Under the pieces are notes generated by a model that saw only the letters and a list, made by a program, of their open reading frames with translations, did not search any database and was not told the origin of the DNA. A stretch of DNA of 64,000 bases from positions 2,325,605-2,389,604 of the forward strand of contig NZ_LT963430.1 in the NCBI RefSeq assembly GCF_900199405.1, given 5' to 3'. Both the position numbers and the translations under genes were made by a program. Positions 8,384 through 17,543 of the stretch are shown here, one piece after another. Source of the DNA: Beduinella massiliensis (lineage in GTDB: Bacteria; Bacillota; Clostridia; Christensenellales; Aristaeellaceae). The stretch's first letter is position 1; each line of letters begins with the position of its first letter.

Positions 8384-9541
8384 TCAATGCCTCCTAAACA
8401 GCTTGAGCTGCGCATGCGCCGCGATGGCCGCATCCGCCGCGCGCTCGATCTCCTGCAGGGTGTTCATGGGCGAAAGGCTGAAGCGAATCGCTCCTTCGGC
8501 CTGCGCCGGCGAAAGGCCCATCGCCCGAAGGCCCGTGCTGACCTTCTGCCTGTGGCTGGAACAGGCGGAACCGGTGGACACGTAGATCCCCTGCGCCTCC
8601 AGCGCGTGGAGCAGCACTTCACCGCGCACGTCCGGGAACGAAATGTTCAGGATATGCGGCGCAGCGTCCGCTTCGCCCGCAAGCGGGCCATTTACCTGCG
8701 CGCCGGGAACGCCGGCGAGGACGCGCTCCATCAGCGTCCGCTTCATATCAAGCAAGTGCGCGAGCGGGGCCTCCAGCCCCATGAACGTCTTCACCGCCGC
8801 GCCGAGCCCGGCGATGCCCGGCGTATTGTAGGTGCCGGAGCGCAGGCCGTTTTCCTGACCGCCGCCGAGCATGTGCGGCGCAAGGCGCGTGCCTTTTCGG
8901 ACGATCAGCGCCCCTACGCCCTTGGGGCCGTGAATTTTATGGCCGCTGAGCGTGTACAGATCCACGCCCAGCCTGCTCATGGAAAACGGGACGCGCAAAA
9001 ATCCCTGCACGCCGTCCACGTGCAGCCTGGCCTGCGGGCAAAGGCTCGCCATGCATTCGCGGAGCGCGCCGATAGGCTGCACCGCGCCTGTTTCGTTGTT
9101 GACCTGCATCACGCTCACCAGCGCCGTGTCCTTCGTCAGCAGCCTTTGGGCGGCCTCGATATCCAGTACGCCGCGCGCCGTCACGGGCAGGACTTCGACG
9201 TCGTGCCCCATCCCGCTAACGCGCTCCATGGCTTGAATCACCGCCGGATGCTCCACCGCGCTATACAAAAAGCGCATCGGCCTGCGGCAAAGCTGCGCCG
9301 TCCCCAGGATAGCGAGGTTGTCGCCCTCCGTGCCGCCGCTCGTAAACACGACCTCGTCCTCCCGCGCGCCTGCCGCGCGGGCGATACAGGCGCGCACGTC
9401 GCGCATCTTCTTTTCCGCCTCCACCGCAGGCTTATAAGCAGCGGAAGCGTTGTAAAAGGACGCGCGCATGGTCTGCGACACCGCCTCGATCACCTCGTCG
9501 AACGGGCGGGTCGTCGCGCTGTTGTCCAGATAAACTTCCAT
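8384..9541 (-). CDS. Cysteine desulfurase (NifS/IscS class, ThiI partner)
   Basis: This 385-residue PLP enzyme takes sulfur from cysteine as an enzyme persulfide. Visible elements are the N-terminal YLDNSATT, the PLP lysine in SGHKIHGPKG (Lys202), and the catalytic Cys327 in STGSACSSH, a class I mobile loop. The gene stands immediately before thiI with a three-base gap, the same layout as nifZ-thiI in Bacillus, so its main acceptor is probably ThiI. It may also feed the Suf pair at 23.9 kb, which has no desulfurase beside it (inference). The start is behind GGAGGAAACC. A terminator-like hairpin lies 15 bases before the start. Confidence 0.9.
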   Translation of the reverse strand: MEVYLDNSATTRPFDEVIEAVSQTMRASFYNASAAYKPAVEAEKKMRDVRACIARAAGAREDEVVFTSGGTEGDNLAILGTAQLCRRPMRFLYSAVEHPAVIQAMERVSGMGHDVEVLPVTARGVLDIEAAQRLLTKDTALVSVMQVNNETGAVQPIGALRECMASLCPQARLHVDGVQGFLRVPFSMSRLGVDLYTLSGHKIHGPKGVGALIVRKGTRLAPHMLGGGQENGLRSGTYNTPGIAGLGAAVKTFMGLEAPLAHLLDMKRTLMERVLAGVPGAQVNGPLAGEADAAPHILNISFPDVRGEVLLHALEAQGIYVSTGSACSSHRQKVSTGLRAMGLSPAQAEGAIRFSLSPMNTLQEIERAADAAIAAHAQLKLFRRH

Positions 9542-9555
9542 GGTTTCCTCCGATG

Positions 9556-9583
9556 AAAAGCCTCCGGCGGTGCAGCCGGAGGC
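9556..9583 (-). terminator. Terminator between the DUF6106-like gene and cysteine desulfurase
   Basis: A nine-base perfect stem GCCTCCGGC/GCCGGAGGC is followed on the minus strand by TTTT. It ends the upstream gene but lies directly before the desulfurase ribosome binding site, so it may also act as an attenuator. Confidence 0.65.
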
Positions 9584-9610
9584 GTCAGATTGATCGAATC
9601 GGCCTGCCTG

Positions 9611-10147
9611 TCAGCCCTGAAACGCGCCGTGCGCCGCGTACTGCCGGATCAGATCGGCCATTTCCTTGGAGGGTTCGATGACGATAATGCGCTTGCTGCC
9701 TTCTTTCACGAAGTAGAAGTAGAACAGGTTGGAATCGCGGTTGAGGAACCAGTTGTCCTTGCGCACGCCCGGCATGCTGACGTAGCGCTGAAAGCTGGGG
9801 CCTGCCACCCATCCGCAGGCGTCCACGTTCTTGATACGCATGCTGCCCAGTTCCTTGCGCTTGTTGTTGCCGTACACGCGGGCAAAGTCCATCTCGCCGT
9901 TGGTGAACGTGTATTCGTATTCCGTGCGCAGGACGTCCTTCTTAAAAAACAGCATTACCGCGATGCCGCCGGTCGCCAGCATGGTCACGATGGCCATGAT
10001 GTTAAAATTCAGCACCATGATCGTGCTCTGCAGAAGCATCAGCGCCACCAGGCCGAATACAACGATCAAAATCCACGCCATGACGTAGAGCAGGTCGTTG
10101 AGTATGCGGTTGCGGCGTACGACGACCTCTTCTCTAAAATTGTCCAT
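9611..10147 (-). CDS. Small membrane protein resembling DUF6106 family
   Basis: This 178-residue protein has two membrane segments (about 21-42 and 47-66) followed by a beta-rich cytoplasmic domain with the pattern YEYTFTNGEMDFARVYGNNKRK. That pattern resembles the clostridial family called DUF6106; the match is from memory and moderately sure. Of two close ATGs, the one at 10147 is chosen because GGAGG ends six bases before it, while the earlier one abuts the site. Function unknown. It is divergent from the zinc-ribbon gene at 10340. Confidence 0.7.
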   Translation of the reverse strand: MDNFREEVVVRRNRILNDLLYVMAWILIVVFGLVALMLLQSTIMVLNFNIMAIVTMLATGGIAVMLFFKKDVLRTEYEYTFTNGEMDFARVYGNNKRKELGSMRIKNVDACGWVAGPSFQRYVSMPGVRKDNWFLNRDSNLFYFYFVKEGSKRIIVIEPSKEMADLIRQYAAHGAFQG

Positions 10148-10339
10148 AACCATCCTCCATTGCTTACAGCCATATGTACATAGTATAACACGAAAGAACC
10201 GGCTGGGCTAGTATTCTCGCCGACTTTTCGTTGACCGGTTCAAAATTCCCGCAGCGGCAGGATTTTGGCCTCGCGATTGCGAATAGAAGCTATTTACGGT
10301 TCTCTTATGCGTATCGAGACAAATGGAGGTTGAACGCCC

Positions 10340-12349
10340 ATGAAATGTCCGTCCTGCGGATATTGGAATAAAGCGGATTTCCCCAGGTGCTTCAAATGCG
10401 GGGCGCCGCTGCCGAAAAACACCCTGGAGGATGCCGGAGCGACGCGCGGCTGGGAGCAGGAGCTCCGGGACGCGGTGCCGGAGACGTCCTACGAACGCTA
10501 TGACGAGGATGAGACCGTAGACGTGCTCAGCGAAGAACCCGAGGACGCCGCGCCAAAGGACGACAACGCGCAGCTCGCCGGGGAAATCGAGCAGCTCAAA
10601 GAGCGGCGCGTGCGCGGAGAGGTCTACCTGGAGAAGATGCGCGCGCGCGCCCGCGCGGCACAGGAAAGCCTGCGCACCGCGACGGTCATCCGTCCTCTGC
10701 CCGAAGAGGACGCCGAAGAAGAATATTCGCCGGACGACTTGCCGCAGGAGCCGCTGGAGGAAAGGCGCGCGCGCAAGCGACGCGAATACGCGCGCGCGCT
10801 TTCGGAGAATCCCCCGCCCCCCGAACCGCCGGCCGGAGACCCCTATGACGAAGCGCCTGGCGACGATTTCATCTTCGACGACACAGACGAAAACGCGCCC
10901 GTGTTCTACGACGGCTACGAAAGCCCTGTGGACGAGACGGATCCCGGCGCATACACCGACTATCAGCCTACGCGCAACTACCGCGACACGCATACCTATT
11001 CGAGCACCACGCTGCGCACCTACGCCGCTTCGAGCGCGCACAGCAAGCGCCCTCACAGCAAGCGCCGCCTGTGGCCCAAGCTGCTCGTCTGGCTGGCCGC
11101 AGCGGTGGCCGTCATCGCCACCAGCTACTTCGGCATTTCCCTTTTCATCAACCTCTCGGGCCTCTCCGCGCCGCAGACGATCGCTTCGCAGGTCACCATC
11201 GAAGAAGCGACCGTCAAGGAGCAGCCGGGCCATATCATTACCATCTCCGGCAAGGAGGGCGCGCAGATTTACGTGCGCGAACTGCAGACGTCCTACATCG
11301 TCACGGACGGCGTGGCGACCATCGAAATTCCGGATTATTACTGGTACGAGAACACGGAGATCGTCACCAGCGACACGATGGACGTCGAGCTCACGCCCTT
11401 CATCAAGTACAGCGACGGCGACCAGGCGGCGCTCTCGCCGATCCAGTACACCATCAGCGTGCCGCTCTCGCCGATTACGCTCGTCCGCCCGGAATCGCCC
11501 TACGCGGACGTTTCCACCTCGATCTTTGAAATTCGTCTTCAGGTCGAGAAAGGCAGCCGCGTCGTTATCGATGGCACCAACGTCTCCGACCAGGTCAACA
11601 ACAACGGCGTCGTCTCCAGCAACGTGCAGGTGCAGCCGACCGGCGAAAACCGCATTCAGGTTTCGGTGCGCAGCAAGTACTGCCGCGAGAACAACATGGA
11701 AATCGTCCTCAACCGTCCCCAGCAGGACATCGCGCTCGAGTTCGCCGCGGATACGCTGGTCGAATCCAGCAGCGCCTATGCCCGCATCTACGCAACCACG
11801 TTCCCGGGGGCGACGGTGACCATCGAATCTCCCTACAGCGTCCAGAGCGAGGCGGAGCTCACCCTCATCAACAAAGGCGAGCTGGCATTCGTGAAGGGCG
11901 GCGACGTCGAAGTGGACGCCAACGGTTCGTTCAACTTCATCGCCTACTTCCCCACGATCGGCGACAACACGATCACGGTGCGCGCGCAATACCCGGGGCG
12001 CGCGGACTCCGTGGTCACCCACGTCATGTACTACATGCCCCCGGCGGACGTGTATACGCGCAAGGCGTGGCCGTTCAAGGCCGCGGACTACCAGGACCTC
12101 ATCAACAACATCAACATGCGCAAGGGCCAGGTCTACGTCTGCAAGGGCACGATCACCCGCATCGTGAGCACGCAGCCGCAGCTCGCAATCATGGATACGG
12201 GCACCGACGGCATCGAACAACTGGTCATGCTCGAAAACAGCACCAAGACCCAATGGGAAGTCGGCAAATACTACCGTGTCTACGGCGATGCCTACGGCAT
12301 GTACAGCAACATGCCGCGCATAACCGCACGATACACCTATACGGATTGA
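10340..12349 (+). CDS. Zinc-ribbon, single-span membrane protein with large outer beta domain
   Basis: This 669-residue protein was not recognised as a named family. It opens with a zinc ribbon (Cys3-Cys6 and Cys17-Cys20 pairs), followed by a long charged, probably disordered and coiled stretch rich in Glu, Asp and Arg (about 25-240). A single membrane segment follows near 245-272. The remaining 400 residues are beta-strand-rich with Ig-like repeats, ending in a small domain with the look of an OB fold (RKGQVYVCKGTITRIV). The layout suggests a cytoplasmic zinc ribbon and an exported sensing or binding part. An AAATGGAGG site precedes ATG. A strong terminator follows. A long minus-strand frame over the same DNA is a codon-bias shadow. 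Confidence 0.75.
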   Translation: MKCPSCGYWNKADFPRCFKCGAPLPKNTLEDAGATRGWEQELRDAVPETSYERYDEDETVDVLSEEPEDAAPKDDNAQLAGEIEQLKERRVRGEVYLEKMRARARAAQESLRTATVIRPLPEEDAEEEYSPDDLPQEPLEERRARKRREYARALSENPPPPEPPAGDPYDEAPGDDFIFDDTDENAPVFYDGYESPVDETDPGAYTDYQPTRNYRDTHTYSSTTLRTYAASSAHSKRPHSKRRLWPKLLVWLAAAVAVIATSYFGISLFINLSGLSAPQTIASQVTIEEATVKEQPGHIITISGKEGAQIYVRELQTSYIVTDGVATIEIPDYYWYENTEIVTSDTMDVELTPFIKYSDGDQAALSPIQYTISVPLSPITLVRPESPYADVSTSIFEIRLQVEKGSRVVIDGTNVSDQVNNNGVVSSNVQVQPTGENRIQVSVRSKYCRENNMEIVLNRPQQDIALEFAADTLVESSSAYARIYATTFPGATVTIESPYSVQSEAELTLINKGELAFVKGGDVEVDANGSFNFIAYFPTIGDNTITVRAQYPGRADSVVTHVMYYMPPADVYTRKAWPFKAADYQDLINNINMRKGQVYVCKGTITRIVSTQPQLAIMDTGTDGIEQLVMLENSTKTQWEVGKYYRVYGDAYGMYSNMPRITARYTYTD

Positions 12350-12351
12350 CA

Positions 12352-12393
12352 AAAGGCGCCGCCCGAAGAAGGCAATCTCCGGGCGGCGCCTTT
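12352..12393 (+). terminator. Intrinsic terminator after zinc-ribbon gene
   Basis: A 14-base perfect stem (AAAGGCGCCGCCCG with its complement) around a 14-base loop, ending in TTT, begins two bases after the stop codon. Confidence 0.7.
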
Positions 12394-12441
12394 GTATGCC
12401 GCGGCCTTTTGCGGGCACACTACCCGCGGAGGGATGGATAT

Positions 12442-13275
12442 ATGATCACACCGTTTGAGCAAAAGAGCGCCCTGGCGGGCCTGCTGGACCGCGTCGGCCT
12501 GCGCGCGCTTCTCTTTCTTCTGTCTATCCTGTGGTTTTACAGGCTTTGGGGAAATGCGGCCAGCTCCCTCGCCGCGGGCAGCGCGCTGGGCCTGCTTCTT
12601 TGCATCACGCTCTCCCTTTGGCAAAAAAAGACCCTGCACCAGCGCGAAAGCGCACTGCGCGTTCGCCTGGGCGGGATGCTCGCGCTCGAGGAAATGACGC
12701 TGCTCGGCGAACAGGCGGCGGCCGAATGCGCCGCGCGCTGCCTTCAAAGCGTCTATCCCATTCGTATTGAAAAAAAGACGCCCTTCGGCGTCCTGGCTGT
12801 TTTCCACGACGAAACGCTCCTCGTCCGCTGCAAGCGCGCCCACGTGAGCGCACGCGTATCCTGCGGCGACGTGCTGGAAGCACAGCGCGCGCGCATCGGC
12901 AGCGGCGCGGCGCGCTGCGTACTGTGTGCGACCTGCTCTTTTGACGCGCAGGCGCTCCGCCTGTGTCAAACCCTGGTCCCTCCCGTGCGCGCCGTAGACG
13001 GCGACGCCCTCGCCGCGATGGCGGGGCACCTCTCCCCCGCGACGGACGAACAGCTCGTCGCGCTCGGGCGCAGGCAGCGCCACCCCTTTGCCTGGGAGCA
13101 GCTGCGCGCCGTGGTCTTCGAGCCGGAAAAAATCCGGCGCTATTTGCTCTACGGCTTTTTCCTCTACCTTTTCTACATCTTCACCGGCCGGCTGTACGCG
13201 TTGATCCCCTCGCTTCTTTGCCTTTGTCTGGCCATCGTCAGCAGGTATCGCCAGTTTCAGTACAGGGCCCTTTGA
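12442..13275 (+). CDS. Integral membrane protein of unknown function
   Basis: This 277-residue protein has two N-terminal membrane segments (about 20-60), a central soluble domain (about 65-225) with many cysteines, and two C-terminal membrane segments (about 232-275). The central region resembles a restriction-endonuclease or nuclease-like alpha/beta layout only loosely, and no catalytic motif was found. The start at 12442 follows GGAGG at nine bases. No clear promoter lies in the 48 bases after the preceding terminator, so expression may rely on read-through. Its stop codon abuts, with no spacer, the stop of the convergent methyltransferase gene. Confidence 0.65.
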   Translation: MITPFEQKSALAGLLDRVGLRALLFLLSILWFYRLWGNAASSLAAGSALGLLLCITLSLWQKKTLHQRESALRVRLGGMLALEEMTLLGEQAAAECAARCLQSVYPIRIEKKTPFGVLAVFHDETLLVRCKRAHVSARVSCGDVLEAQRARIGSGAARCVLCATCSFDAQALRLCQTLVPPVRAVDGDALAAMAGHLSPATDEQLVALGRRQRHPFAWEQLRAVVFEPEKIRRYLLYGFFLYLFYIFTGRLYALIPSLLCLCLAIVSRYRQFQYRAL

Positions 13276-14019
13276 CTACCGGGCTATCCGGTAGATGCGC
13301 TCGACCTCCGCGGTCGGTGAGCCGTCCATCTCGCTCATCAGAAGCGGCGGCAGCATGTGCAGCATGGGCCTGCCGTTTTTGATGCATTCCAGCAGCAAAA
13401 GCTTGGGGGCTTTGTCGGCCCGCGCGTAGACCAGCCGCATGCGCTTGGGTTCCAGCCTCTGCGCGCGCATACAGTCCGTCAGTTCCAGCATGCGCGGCGC
13501 GGGAAAGATCACGCACATGCGCCCGCCGTTGCGCAGCACCTTCGCGGCGCTCTGCGCAATTTCAGGCAGTGTACACGCCGTCTCATGGCGGGCGAGCGCT
13601 TTCGTATCTTCGGGATTCAGAAGCCCGGCGCCCGCGCGCCCATAGGGCGGGTTGCAGACGAGCAGATCGGCGCATTCATAGCCGAGCAGCTCCGCAGCTC
13701 CCCGAAGATCCGCATGATGTACGCGGATGCGCTCCGTCAGAGCGTTCATCTGAACGCTGCGCGCCGCCATTTCGGCCATGTCCGCCTGGATTTCCAACGC
13801 GTCAAACACCGTGCGCTCCGTGCGCGAGGCAATGAGCAGCGGCAGAATCCCCGTGCCCGTGCCGAAATCCACCACGTGTTCGCCTACGCGCGCGGCCGCA
13901 AAGTCAGCTAGCAGCACGGCGTCCGTTCCAAAGCAAAACGCACCGGGCTTTTGCAGGATGTGCATGCGCCCAAACTGTAAGTCATCAATCCGTTCTCCAG
14001 CTTTCCGCCATTTTTCCAT
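13276..14019 (-). CDS. TrmN6/YfiC-like tRNA1(Val) adenine-N6 methyltransferase
   Basis: This 247-residue class I SAM methyltransferase has the SAM loop DFGTGTG at 51-57 and the adenine-N6 catalytic motif NPPYGR at 123-128. The opening ERIDDLQFG and the GAFCFGTDAVLLADF region match TrmN6/YfiC proteins, which methylate A37 of tRNA-Val in E. coli. Substrate in this organism is inferred. ATG at 14019 follows AGGA; the frame continues upstream into the SpoIID-like gene but without a better site. It lies 14 bases after that gene, likely in one transcript. Confidence 0.85.
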   Translation of the reverse strand: MEKWRKAGERIDDLQFGRMHILQKPGAFCFGTDAVLLADFAAARVGEHVVDFGTGTGILPLLIASRTERTVFDALEIQADMAEMAARSVQMNALTERIRVHHADLRGAAELLGYECADLLVCNPPYGRAGAGLLNPEDTKALARHETACTLPEIAQSAAKVLRNGGRMCVIFPAPRMLELTDCMRAQRLEPKRMRLVYARADKAPKLLLLECIKNGRPMLHMLPPLLMSEMDGSPTAEVERIYRIAR

Positions 14020-14033
14020 CGTATGTTCCTCGA

Positions 14034-17000
14034 TTACAGGATGTTGAGCAGGCCTTCCAGGCAATAGCCCTCCCGGCCTCCGCCCGTGCGCACGCGCGCC
14101 CAGCCGTCCTCCACCCGATAGACGGTGACCACCTCTGCGTCCGACAGCGTGCCCACCGCCGCCGATTCCTCGCTCTTTTCCTCGTAGAGCGGACTTTCCG
14201 AACCGTTCAGATCACAGACAGCCGCCCAATAATCCAGGTACAGATCCGTCAAGCGCACGTAGCCGTAAACGCCCTGCGATTCCGCGCGCGCCCACTGAGA
14301 GGACGTGTATTCTACGACGCGCACGTCGTCGCCCTGCTCCATCGAGAGCAGCACCGGCGCGTCGTCCCGCGTCTTTTCGCGAAGGGCCGCCCCTTGGCGT
14401 GCCTCGCCCGTGTTGATGACGTCGCCGGGCCTCGCCGTCGGCTGCGGTTCCCGGGTCTTTTCAGGGGCGGGCGTCTCTTCGGGTTCCGCGGTTCTTTCCG
14501 GCTCAGGCGTGTGGTCCGGCTCTGCCGTCGGTTCTGCCGTTTGTCCCGGTTCTTCCGTCCGTTCCGGGCTCGCCGTCGGCTCGGGCTCTGGCGTCGGAGC
14601 GGGCGCTTTCGTGGGCTCAGGCGGCGCGTCTGCGTAGATCGGCACGACGTAGTCCGCGCTGACCCAGCCTTCCACAGAGCCATAGCGCACCTGATACCAA
14701 CCGGTCCCCTGCCCGACGACCGTCAGGCGTTCACCGTCGTAGAGGCGCGCAACGATCTTCCCGCGCGTGCTGGGGGTGCTGCGCATGTTCAGGCTGCTGG
14801 ATACTGAAACGACAACCTCGCTGGGCATCCATTCCTCCGGCGATTGCGTAGGCGCCGGGGTGCTCTCCGGTGAATCGGTCTGCTCAGGCGTCTGCACCGG
14901 GCGCTCCTCCAGTACCAGGTACTGTGAGGAAACGTAGCCAGTCCATCCTTCGTAACGTACCTGGCTCCATGCAGGGTCGTAGCTTTCCACATGCACGTAG
15001 GCCCCATGCGGGATGCGGGTGAGCACGTCCGCCCAGGTTCCGGCCGACGCGCGCAGGTTCAGCTTGCTGCCCGGGCCCGAAAGCGCGATGCGCGCGACCA
15101 GCTCGGTGGCCACGGGCGTGTTCGTGGGCTGCGGCGTCTGCTCCGGCGCGGGCGTCGCCTCGGGGTCCGGGGTCGCCTCCGGATTCAGCGGCGCCTCCGG
15201 CGTCGGCGTCGTCTGCGGCGCCGGAACATACTCCTCGAAGCGCACGTAGCTGTTGAGCACATAGCCCACAAGCCCTGTGGCGTTTACCCGGCTCCAGGTC
15301 TGATAGCGTTCCTCGACCTCCAGCACCATACCGTGCGGCAGCCGTGCGATCACACGGGAATCCAGGGACGGCGTTTCGCGCAGGTTGAGTGTCTGGCTGC
15401 TGCTGGACAGCTCCACCACGGCGCGCAGCTCTTTCTGGGGCGCAGGCGTGGGCGTAGGCTCCGGCGTCGCGATGGCGTCGGGGTCGGGCGTGCCCGTCGG
15501 TTCCGGCGTTGCCGTCGCCTCCGGAACAGGGGTGGGCGTAGGCTCTGCGGACGAACCGCCGCCCGAAATCTCGATGATCTGCACGTACTGGCGCGATACG
15601 TATCCTACGACGCCTTCGCGCGACACGCGCACCCACCCGCTGTAGGAGGTATCCAGCACGTCGAGCATCTCACCGCTGTACACGCGCGCGAGCACGGCCG
15701 AAGAGGTATACGGCTCTGCCCGCAGGTTGAGGTATCCGCCGCTGAGCACCACATAGGCCTTGTAGCCGCTGGTCTGTCCTCCCGGTGTCTGTGTGGGCCG
15801 CGGCGTCGTTTCGCCAGGCACGGGCGTCTCCTGCGCGGACACAAACGTCAAATAACTCCTGACGACGTAACCCGTCTGCACGCCGTACCGCACGCGGCAC
15901 CAAGTGCCGTCGTCCTCGAGAACCGCGAGCTGCGTGCCGTGCGGAATGCGCGCGATGACCCCGGAATCCGTGTTCTTCTGCGCGCGCAAATTAAGCACGT
16001 CGTAAGCGGAGGAGAGCGAAACCACCGCGGTCGCTATCGTCTCCTCGCCATTGTCCGGGCCGTCGTTTCCGTCGTCCGGGCCGGGCGCTTCCTCAGGCCA
16101 GCTGGAACCGCCCAACGCCTGAAGCAGACCCGCGCGCGTAAAATTGATCTTCACGCGGGAGACCCCCGGGTAATAAAACCCGATGATGTCCTCATAGCGC
16201 ATGCCCTCGCTCGCCATCTGCTGCGCGCCGCGCTGGCTCATGCCGATTCCGTGGCCATAGCGCCTCGCCGTGATGCGGAAGGTGCTGTCCGTCTCGCTGA
16301 CGCTGACGAGTTCGTTTTGCGTCGTGTTCAGGCTCAGGCTCAGCGCGCTTTCCATCTCGCTGAAGTAATCAAGCGAGACCGTCACGGGCGAGGACAGCCC
16401 CTGCACCCGCACGGTGAACTCGACCTTGCGGTACAGGCGCGAGGGATCGGCAAACTTGGGGTCGTAGGCACGAACGTTCACGTATTCCGTGATCGTAACG
16501 CCGTCCGTGGACAGTCCCGTCGCGCTCGCCACCTTCTGCTTGACGAGCCTTTCCAGCGTCTGATTGCTCGTCCCCTGCGAGGGCGTCTTGTAAACGGTCA
16601 CGGAGCGCGTCGGCGACATGCTGTTTTTGAGGTCGTAGGGATCGTCCTTGACGGAGAGATACGGATAGCCGCTCGTCCCCCATGCGTTTTTGATGGATTC
16701 CGTCTGTCCGCCGTTGCTGGCGGTGTAGTACGCGCCGATGTAAGCGCCGTTGTACATGGCGACGATGCCCGCCGTCTCCTCGACCGCCTGCTTGCAGGTC
16801 GCGTTGCCGCTGGGCGTTCCGCGGTACACCTGATCGCTGGTCGTATCCACCACGTCGTAGGTGGAGCGGTTCTGCGCCATTTTCGCGGCCACATAGGTGC
16901 GCGCGGCGACGGCCTGCGCCTTGAGCGCCTCCAGCGGGAAGCCATTGCTCATCTCATAGGGCAGCACGCCGTTCATGTAATCCTCGATATAGACGTGCAC

Positions 17001-17444
17001 GATGGCCTGCACCTTTCCCCCATTGGCGCGAAACTCGATGTCGCCGCCGTAAAGGTTCGCGCTGTTGCGGGCCTGGGCGATGCGCACGCCGTTTTCGCCG
17101 CTCGTCTGGTGGCGGCGCAGCTTAAAGCTGGAGCCCATCGAGCGCGCGACGCCGCCCTTGGAAAGCGTCAGCGAGCTGCCCGAACAGCTGACCGTCACCT
17201 GATCGCCGCGCGTGAAGGCCTGCGTCGTGTCGCCGTTCACGCTGTAGCTGCCCGCGATGGTCAGATCCAGCGAAGAGAGCGACGAAAGCGAGGAAAGATA
17301 CACCCGCACCGTGCCGGAGGCCGCCGCGCTGCGCTGCGTCAGCGGCGCGCTTTCCGCCGCGAGCGGAAATGCGGGCATCAACCCCAGCAGCAGCGCCGTG
17401 CACAGCGCCAGCCACTTTTCCCGTACCGCTCTTCTTCGTTTCAT
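14034..17444 (-). CDS. SpoIID/LytB-domain secreted protein with seven SH3b repeats
   Basis: This 1136-residue exported protein has a signal peptide (about 1-30, Ala-rich cleavage site), an N-terminal beta region, then a SpoIID/LytB domain (about 110-420) with YIEDYMNGVLPYEM, the AAVAARTY-type helix and the GHGIGMSQRGAQ motif. SpoIID is a lytic transglycosylase that cuts denuded glycan. Seven bacterial SH3 repeats follow, each with an LNLR-like strand and a GYV strand, joined by Pro/Thr/Glu-rich linkers. SH3b domains usually bind cell-wall peptide. The start at 17444 has AGGAGG upstream and a strong promoter. The catalytic glutamate is probably in the PYEM segment. The length is far above classical SpoIID (about 340 residues), so it is more likely a wall remodelling enzyme than the sporulation protein. 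Confidence 0.85.
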   Translation of the reverse strand: MKRRRAVREKWLALCTALLLGLMPAFPLAAESAPLTQRSAAASGTVRVYLSSLSSLSSLDLTIAGSYSVNGDTTQAFTRGDQVTVSCSGSSLTLSKGGVARSMGSSFKLRRHQTSGENGVRIAQARNSANLYGGDIEFRANGGKVQAIVHVYIEDYMNGVLPYEMSNGFPLEALKAQAVAARTYVAAKMAQNRSTYDVVDTTSDQVYRGTPSGNATCKQAVEETAGIVAMYNGAYIGAYYTASNGGQTESIKNAWGTSGYPYLSVKDDPYDLKNSMSPTRSVTVYKTPSQGTSNQTLERLVKQKVASATGLSTDGVTITEYVNVRAYDPKFADPSRLYRKVEFTVRVQGLSSPVTVSLDYFSEMESALSLSLNTTQNELVSVSETDSTFRITARRYGHGIGMSQRGAQQMASEGMRYEDIIGFYYPGVSRVKINFTRAGLLQALGGSSWPEEAPGPDDGNDGPDNGEETIATAVVSLSSAYDVLNLRAQKNTDSGVIARIPHGTQLAVLEDDGTWCRVRYGVQTGYVVRSYLTFVSAQETPVPGETTPRPTQTPGGQTSGYKAYVVLSGGYLNLRAEPYTSSAVLARVYSGEMLDVLDTSYSGWVRVSREGVVGYVSRQYVQIIEISGGGSSAEPTPTPVPEATATPEPTGTPDPDAIATPEPTPTPAPQKELRAVVELSSSSQTLNLRETPSLDSRVIARLPHGMVLEVEERYQTWSRVNATGLVGYVLNSYVRFEEYVPAPQTTPTPEAPLNPEATPDPEATPAPEQTPQPTNTPVATELVARIALSGPGSKLNLRASAGTWADVLTRIPHGAYVHVESYDPAWSQVRYEGWTGYVSSQYLVLEERPVQTPEQTDSPESTPAPTQSPEEWMPSEVVVSVSSSLNMRSTPSTRGKIVARLYDGERLTVVGQGTGWYQVRYGSVEGWVSADYVVPIYADAPPEPTKAPAPTPEPEPTASPERTEEPGQTAEPTAEPDHTPEPERTAEPEETPAPEKTREPQPTARPGDVINTGEARQGAALREKTRDDAPVLLSMEQGDDVRVVEYTSSQWARAESQGVYGYVRLTDLYLDYWAAVCDLNGSESPLYEEKSEESAAVGTLSDAEVVTVYRVEDGWARVRTGGGREGYCLEGLLNIL

Positions 17445-17514
17445 TTCGACGTTCCTCCTCACGCTTTGTCGTACCCCAATCTAATCGCGCGAATCGCGTT
17501 GTTAATCCGCGAAA

Positions 17515-17543
17515 ATTGTAACACAATCTTAATAATTTGTCCA
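17515..17543 (-). promoter_or_regulatory. Promoter for the SpoIID/LytB gene
   Basis: On the minus strand TGGACA (17538-17543), a 17-base spacer and TACAAT (17515-17520) stand about 70 bases before the start codon. Each hexamer has five of six consensus bases. Confidence 0.65.

Noticed and set aside
10208-12418. A 736-residue open frame on the minus strand across the zinc-ribbon gene
   Set aside because: It lacks a ribosome binding site and any recognisable domain, its composition is Arg/Val/His-rich, and it mirrors the codon bias of the real plus-strand gene.
14538-15560. Repeated Pro/Thr/Glu codons looking like tandem DNA repeats
   Set aside because: They are the linkers between SH3b domains of one protein and vary in length and sequence, so no separate repeat element or CRISPR array is present.
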